DNA of 9,790 nucleotides from Candidatus Zhuqueibacterota bacterium (GTDB taxonomy: Bacteria; Zhuqueibacterota; Zhuqueibacteria; Zhuqueibacterales; Zhuqueibacteraceae). The DNA is taken from the NCBI GenBank assembly GCA_013361015.1, contig JABWAN010000120.1, positions 1 to 9,790 on the forward strand, written 5' to 3'. The notes beneath the pieces were generated by a model, which saw nothing but the letters and a program-made list of their open reading frames with translations, had not been told where the DNA came from and did no database searches. Numbering within the stretch: position 1 is the first letter of the stretch; each line of letters opens with the position of its first letter. A program made the position numbers and the translations under genes. This document shows, one piece after another, positions 5,786-9,790 of this stretch.

Positions 5786-7318
5786 CTATCTTCTCATCTG
5801 CAAAGCAAAAGAGTTTTTTTCATCTTCGGAATGCTCCTGCTTTTTGCGATCACCGTGTTCGCGGCGTGGCAGGAGCAAATCGCTCTCGTCCTCGGCGGCG
5901 GACTGGCATTGTTCGGTGGCCTTTATCTGTACAAAAGGCCGGAACTGGCGACGTTGGTGTTTGTGGTCGTATTCTACAGCAATGCCGCGGTGCTGGCGTA
6001 TCAATTCCACGGCGTGCCGCAAGTCGTCGCGGCTGCGGTCCCGCTCGTGCTGGGCTTGCCTCTGCTTTATTATCTGTTCGTGCAACGTCAAGGCCTCGTG
6101 TTCGATCGTGTGCTGCTGCTGATGTTCGTTTATCTGCTCAGCTTGATTCTGGCCACGCTCGCAGCCAAAGACGTCGTGTTGGGTCTGAATGAGATTGGCA
6201 ATTTCGTTGCGGAAGGCATCGTGCTCTACTTTTTGATTGTGAATGTCATTCGCAATCTCACCACGCTGCATCGCGTATTTTGGTCGCTGCTGTTTGTGTG
6301 CAGCCTGCTCGGCGCATTGACGATCTTTCAAGAGTTGACCAACACCTACGACAAGAACTATTGGGGGTTCGCGCAACGCAAGAAGACCATCGATTTCGAA
6401 GAGTTGGATTATGAAGAGTACTCCGGCGCCAAACGCGCGGAAGGTCCGGTGGGCGAGCAGAATCGTTACGCGCAAATTATGGTCGTCGTGCTGCCGCTCG
6501 CGCTGTACTTGTTCATGGTCGAACGCACGCCGCGGCGCAAATGGCTCGCGCTCGCCGGTGCGGGCCTCACGCTTTCCGGCGTGTTGCTCACATTTTCGCG
6601 CGGAACTTTTTTGGCAATTGGTCTCGTCTTCTTTTTGATCATGTGCCTCGGCTACATTCGACCGCGCCACGCCTTAGCCGGAGGTCTAGCATTGGCCCTC
6701 GCCGTGGCCATTGCCTTGCCGGATTACGTCACCCGCATCGTGGGATTATTGGACGTCGCGAAGTTGCAAACCGCGAGCAGCGATACCCGCTCGCTGGACG
6801 GCTCGTTGCGTGGACGCTTTGCGCAGAACCTCGCGGCGCTGCACGTGTTTGCGGATTATCCGCTCGTCGGCGTCGGTCCGGCGCACTTCTCGAAGTTTTA
6901 TGTGTTGCCCTACGGCAATGCGATCGGCACGAAATATCTGCGCGGCGCACGGCGCGCGCACAATATGTATCTCGAGCAAGCCGCGAATACGGGCATGATC
7001 GGCTTTTTTGCGTTCATGGCGATCGTGATCTTTCTGCTCTGGCGCCTCTGGCGCGCGCGACAACACTTCCGTTGGCATCAACCCGGTCTCGCAAATTTGG
7101 CCACGGCGTTTTGGCTCAGCATTATTTGTTATCTGGCCACGGCGATCTTTCTGCATTTGTCTTATCAGCGTTATTATTGGTTCTTGTTGGCTCTGGCGGG
7201 AGCGGCATTGCAAATTCTTAGCAAAACCGTAGCGCAGAAAACGGAAGTCGCCTCGGCGATTCCCGCAGAAACTGCTCCGGCTGCGGCGCCGGAGCCAAGT
7301 CCCGAGAGCCTCATTTGA
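5783..7318 (+). CDS. O-antigen ligase/polymerase family membrane protein (WaaL/Wzy type)
   Basis: 511 residues. Members of this inner-membrane family either join O-antigen to lipid A-core (WaaL) or polymerise repeat units (Wzy) at the periplasmic face. Hydrophobic helices fill residues about 12-175. A charged loop follows (about 190-230, with ELDYEEYSGAKRAEG), then the Wzy_C-type core: GVLLTFSRGTFLAIG (Ser272-Arg273-Gly274), a helix, and a large periplasmic loop with GRFAQNLAALHVFADYPLVGVGP (Arg345, Gly365-Pro366) and RAHNMYLEQAANTG (His393). The arginine and histidine of this loop are the conserved functional residues of the family. Last helices end near 480, followed by an Ala/Pro/Glu-rich cytoplasmic tail. 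The start is set by a strong Shine-Dalgarno. Ligase and polymerase cannot be told apart from sequence; next to a flippase, either fits. The next gene begins 12 bases downstream. Confidence 0.87.
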   Translation: MLSSHLQSKRVFFIFGMLLLFAITVFAAWQEQIALVLGGGLALFGGLYLYKRPELATLVFVVVFYSNAAVLAYQFHGVPQVVAAAVPLVLGLPLLYYLFVQRQGLVFDRVLLLMFVYLLSLILATLAAKDVVLGLNEIGNFVAEGIVLYFLIVNVIRNLTTLHRVFWSLLFVCSLLGALTIFQELTNTYDKNYWGFAQRKKTIDFEELDYEEYSGAKRAEGPVGEQNRYAQIMVVVLPLALYLFMVERTPRRKWLALAGAGLTLSGVLLTFSRGTFLAIGLVFFLIMCLGYIRPRHALAGGLALALAVAIALPDYVTRIVGLLDVAKLQTASSDTRSLDGSLRGRFAQNLAALHVFADYPLVGVGPAHFSKFYVLPYGNAIGTKYLRGARRAHNMYLEQAANTGMIGFFAFMAIVIFLLWRLWRARQHFRWHQPGLANLATAFWLSIICYLATAIFLHLSYQRYYWFLLALAGAALQILSKTVAQKTEVASAIPAETAPAAAPEPSPESLI

Positions 7319-7330
7319 AGAAACCTGGCC

Positions 7331-8425
7331 ATGCTTGAAGAGCGCGCGCGCGCATTGCATGAGCATCTGCAAAAGCACGCGATAAAATATTATTCGGACT
7401 TTGGATCCGCGCCGGTGACAGTGCAACTCGTGAACACCTCATTGCACCGCTCCTCGACGCTCTATCATTTTAATCTAAATGGCGACGCGCGACAGCGCCG
7501 CGTCGTGGTGAAAACGCCGCCCCTCGCGAATGCGCCGGAGCAGATTTCAGCCATAACCGAACCGGCGGACAAATTTCGCATTGAGTACGAAGCGCTGGCG
7601 AGCATTTACGAGTATTTCAACACATTGCAAGATGCGCGCTTCGCTGCGATTCGCCCATTGGATTTCATCGCGAACCAGCTCGGTATCGTCATGGAAGAAG
7701 TCGATGAACCGAGCCTGCGCTGGCTCTTTGCCAAAGCGAGCCGGCTGCAACCATGGGCGAATCCCGGCAATCTGTATGAATGCTTTCGCAACGCGGGGGC
7801 TTGGTTGCGCGCTTTTCATGCTTTGCCGCGCCGTGCGCAAGCGGTCGAGCGCGATGCGCATGCCCAAGATTATTTTTTCGCGATTGAAAAGTTCACGGCG
7901 TTTCTCGCCGAGACCGTGCGGGAAAAAGAGTTCTTCGAAGGCCTTGCCCATACCGCGAGCCGCATTGCACGCGGCATATTGCCTGAACGACTCCCCTTGG
8001 GAATTACGCACGGCGATTATGCGCTGCGCAACCTGCTGATCGGTCCGCGTCAGCGCGTGCGCGCTATCGACACGCAAGCGAAATGGCTCATGCCAATCTA
8101 TGAAGACCTCGCGTATTTTCTTGTGGGCTTGATCACCACGTGGCCGCAGGTGTTGAGCCAGGGGCTGGCCTTTGGCAACGAAGCACTGCAGCGCTTCGAA
8201 CAGGAATTTTTAGCGGGCTATTTCGAGCGCGAGCCGATTCCGTGGGAGACGATCCGTCTTTTCAAAATCAAAATCCTGCTGCTGAAGTGGTCTGCGAACG
8301 TGCATCGCATGCAGAAGCCGGACTCCGGCCTGCACTCGCGCGTGACCACGGTGCGCCGCAAACTTTTGCAGAGGTTTTATCGCAAGTGCATGCTGGCCTT
8401 GCTCAATCCGCCACCGCGAGGATGA
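7331..8425 (+). CDS. APH-like (aminoglycoside phosphotransferase fold) kinase
   Basis: 364 residues, usual length for this kinase fold. The N-lobe shows RRVVVKTPP with Lys61 as candidate ATP-binding lysine, then FRIEYEALASIYEYF as the glutamate-bearing helix and a strand/hinge around GIVMEEVDEPSLRWL. The catalytic loop is ITHGDYALRNLL (His227, Asp229, Asn234). The metal-binding Asp247 lies in RAIDTQ, where relatives usually have Asp-Trp-Glu; Thr-Gln is unusual. A helix with EDLAYFLVGL follows, as is typical. It is probably cytoplasmic and phosphorylates a small molecule, sugar or lipid-linked glycan; antibiotic resistance is unlikely in this setting. It starts 12 bases after the ligase-like gene with only a weak GAAGAAA upstream, and its TGA directly abuts the next ATG, so these genes form one operon. 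Confidence 0.8.
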   Translation: MLEERARALHEHLQKHAIKYYSDFGSAPVTVQLVNTSLHRSSTLYHFNLNGDARQRRVVVKTPPLANAPEQISAITEPADKFRIEYEALASIYEYFNTLQDARFAAIRPLDFIANQLGIVMEEVDEPSLRWLFAKASRLQPWANPGNLYECFRNAGAWLRAFHALPRRAQAVERDAHAQDYFFAIEKFTAFLAETVREKEFFEGLAHTASRIARGILPERLPLGITHGDYALRNLLIGPRQRVRAIDTQAKWLMPIYEDLAYFLVGLITTWPQVLSQGLAFGNEALQRFEQEFLAGYFEREPIPWETIRLFKIKILLLKWSANVHRMQKPDSGLHSRVTTVRRKLLQRFYRKCMLALLNPPPRG

Positions 8426-9037
8426 ATGCCGATGAAAATTCTTTCTCGCACCGACAGCATTTTGCAACTCTCACGTCGTTTGGATTGGCGCTTCCTTCTG
8501 CCCGAACCGCAACTGCGGCGCGTGGCCTATTGCGGCCCAGAGCACAGCACGTTGGCAATCGCACTGCGGGAATTCAGTGAAGAGTTTCACACTTTTGCTC
8601 CAACGGCGCCGCCCAGCGAAGGCGGATTCGACGTCGCGGTGCTCGCCGCGCCGACCGTTCCTCAGTTGGCGATCGCACAACAATGGCTCGCACCGGGCGG
8701 CCATCTTTATGCCGAAGCGCAACACGCATGGGATTGGCGCACAGAACGCAAATTGCCCGTGCGCTCGCGCAAGGCCTTAAGTATCGAGGATTGGCTCGAG
8801 AACCTCGCGCGTTTAGGGTTTGTTGAAAGCAAGGCTTATTGGCATCGCCCGAGTTTCGAACGAGCCGTGCAAATCATTCCGCTGCACGATGACGGCGCGC
8901 GCGATTTTGTTTTTGCCCGGCGCTCGGACGATTTTATGAGCCAACTCAAAAGCGTGACGGGCCGCTCCGTGATGAAGAATGCTTGGCTCGCGCGCTTGCT
9001 GCAATGCGTCAGTCTCGTGGCGCGCAAGCAGCCCTGA
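8426..9037 (+). CDS. Stand-alone degenerate methyltransferase-like protein
   Basis: 203 residues. Not a recognised named family, but clearly related to the N-terminal domain of the protein at 3951-5660. Shared landmarks in the same order are WRFLLP (21-26) against WRFLLP (25-30); RRVAYCGPEHS against ESILCLEVPAI at the motif I position; FDVAVLAAP against VDLILLAGE; APGGHLYAE against KEGTVYFEI; and GFVESKAYWHRPSFERAVQI against GFKRARLFWLTPLRGELRTA. The pattern is a class I methyltransferase-like Rossmann fold without the normal glycine-rich SAM loop. ATG 8426 abuts the previous stop, with GAGGA at 8418-8422 only three bases away; ATG 8432, giving MKIL, has a better nine-base spacing and may be the true start. 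The function is unknown; the neighbouring APH-like gene suggests the two act together. Confidence 0.72.
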   Translation: MPMKILSRTDSILQLSRRLDWRFLLPEPQLRRVAYCGPEHSTLAIALREFSEEFHTFAPTAPPSEGGFDVAVLAAPTVPQLAIAQQWLAPGGHLYAEAQHAWDWRTERKLPVRSRKALSIEDWLENLARLGFVESKAYWHRPSFERAVQIIPLHDDGARDFVFARRSDDFMSQLKSVTGRSVMKNAWLARLLQCVSLVARKQP

Positions 9038-9097
9038 TATCGTTTCTTATGATTTGAATTTCCACGCATCTCTGGGATCGTCAAATTTGCACCAAAC

Positions 9098-9790
9098 ATG
9101 AACACGGTTCTCACTTACCTCACACAAAACTGGCAACGCTTGGAACTGGAGCACCTCGGCGATCCCACACGGCTCTCATGTGTGCTGGCCACGCCGCGTT
9201 TTCGCGCGTCTAGTCATGTCATCTTTTTTGTGCTGCAAGCCGGCTGCACCGAGCCGATCCTGGTTGCGAAAGTGCCGCGCTTGCCGGGCGACCATGCACG
9301 CTTGGATCGCGAAGCCGGCAATCTGCGCATTGCCTTTCAGGCGCGGCCCGGCGGTTTTATTTCTATTCCACGCGTGCTGGCGTATGAAGAATATCATCGC
9401 CATAAACTGCTCATTGAAACCGCACTCGGCGGCCGTCCGATGAAACCGACGCTCGTGCGCAGTCATACCAAGGCCTGTGTCGAAGCCGGGTTGGCGTGGC
9501 TGTTGGACTTTCATCTGGCCACCGTGCATTCACACCATGCCGCCGCAAACTGGTTTGAGGCGCTCGTCGAGCAGCCGTTGCGCAACTTGCAACGCATGTT
9601 GCCGCCGATGGCGGAAGAACTGGGCATGCTCGAAGACGTGCTGGCGCACGCGCAAACGTTGCGTACTCATGAATTGCCTTTGGTGCTCTCGCACGAAGAC
9701 CTCAGCCATCCCAATATTTTGGTTTCCGCGGACTGGCAAGCGCAAGTCGTGGATTGGGAACTCGCCGAGCCAGAGGGCTTGCCGGGTCTC
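9098..9790 (+). CDS. APH-like kinase, 3' partial at window edge
   Basis: 231 codons, open to the right edge. The N-lobe has PILVAKVPR (Lys58) and DREAGNLRI as the glutamate helix. The catalytic loop reads SHEDLSHPN (His199, Glu200, Asp201, Asn206), so the usual His-Gly-Asp is His-Glu-Asp, and VVDWE follows (Asp219, Glu221). These mark an aminoglycoside-phosphotransferase-fold kinase whose C-terminal helices lie beyond the window. It follows the methyltransferase-like gene after 60 bases in the same reading frame, with in-frame stops at 9035 and 9050 between them, and repeats the domain order of the fused protein at 3951-5660. No Shine-Dalgarno is evident before ATG 9098, and no other in-frame start lies between it and the stop at 9050. 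Confidence 0.8.
   Translation, partial: MNTVLTYLTQNWQRLELEHLGDPTRLSCVLATPRFRASSHVIFFVLQAGCTEPILVAKVPRLPGDHARLDREAGNLRIAFQARPGGFISIPRVLAYEEYHRHKLLIETALGGRPMKPTLVRSHTKACVEAGLAWLLDFHLATVHSHHAAANWFEALVEQPLRNLQRMLPPMAEELGMLEDVLAHAQTLRTHELPLVLSHEDLSHPNILVSADWQAQVVDWELAEPEGLPGL

Noticed and set aside
5786..6670. 294-codon open frame on the - strand inside the ligase-like gene
   Set aside because: Same reason: the composition is highly charged and repetitive in Gln, Arg and Glu, there is no ribosome binding site, and the + strand gene has clear family motifs.
9038..9060. TATGAT at 9048-9053 as a promoter -10 box for the last gene
   Set aside because: There is no acceptable -35 sequence 15-19 bases upstream, and the close gene spacing fits co-transcription with the preceding genes.
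3951..9790. Reading the APH-like proteins as antibiotic resistance genes
   Set aside because: The fold is shared by many small-molecule kinases. The setting between a flippase and an O-antigen ligase/polymerase-type gene and the lack of mobile elements point to glycan metabolism.

Overview
This window reads almost entirely left to right on the + strand. It looks like part of a surface-polysaccharide (O-antigen or exopolysaccharide) locus from a Gram-negative-type bacterium of moderately high GC content, possibly from a metagenome. The evidence is a Wzx-like flippase (2395-3951) and an O-antigen ligase/polymerase-type membrane protein (5783-7318), interleaved with small-molecule-kinase and methyltransferase-like genes. 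I cannot name the phylum from sequence alone. No tRNA, rRNA, CRISPR array, transposase or glycosyltransferase is visible.

Layout. Bases 3-713 are an open frame whose first ~65 codons resemble the C-terminal part of NosR (a membrane/4Fe-4S protein of the nitrous-oxide reductase system), while the rest resembles the C-terminal half of a thymidylate-kinase-like protein. This is either an assembly chimera or a real recombination scar. After a good intrinsic terminator (839-868) comes a complete nucleotidyltransferase/thymidylate-kinase-like fusion protein (875-2272). A 122-bp gap with an imperfect palindromic element leads to the flippase, whose stop overlaps the start of a 569-aa protein made of a degenerate methyltransferase-like domain fused to an aminoglycoside-phosphotransferase (APH)-like kinase (3951-5660). 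A second 122-bp gap holds another TGTCAT-ended palindromic element and a strong Shine-Dalgarno that can fold into a hairpin. Then follow the Wzy/WaaL-like protein, a stand-alone APH-like kinase (7331-8425), a stand-alone relative of the degenerate methyltransferase-like domain (8426-9037) and another APH-like kinase running off the right edge (9098-9790).

How the parts may work together. The flippase would move lipid-linked glycan across the inner membrane, and the O-antigen ligase/polymerase-type protein would polymerise or attach it. The three APH-fold kinases, the P-loop kinases and the nucleotidyltransferase-like domain suggest that sugars or lipid-linked intermediates are phosphorylated or otherwise modified; this substrate assignment is inference. 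The most informative pattern is that the methyltransferase-like and APH-like domains occur fused in one gene and again as adjacent separate genes. This argues that the two domains act as a functional pair.
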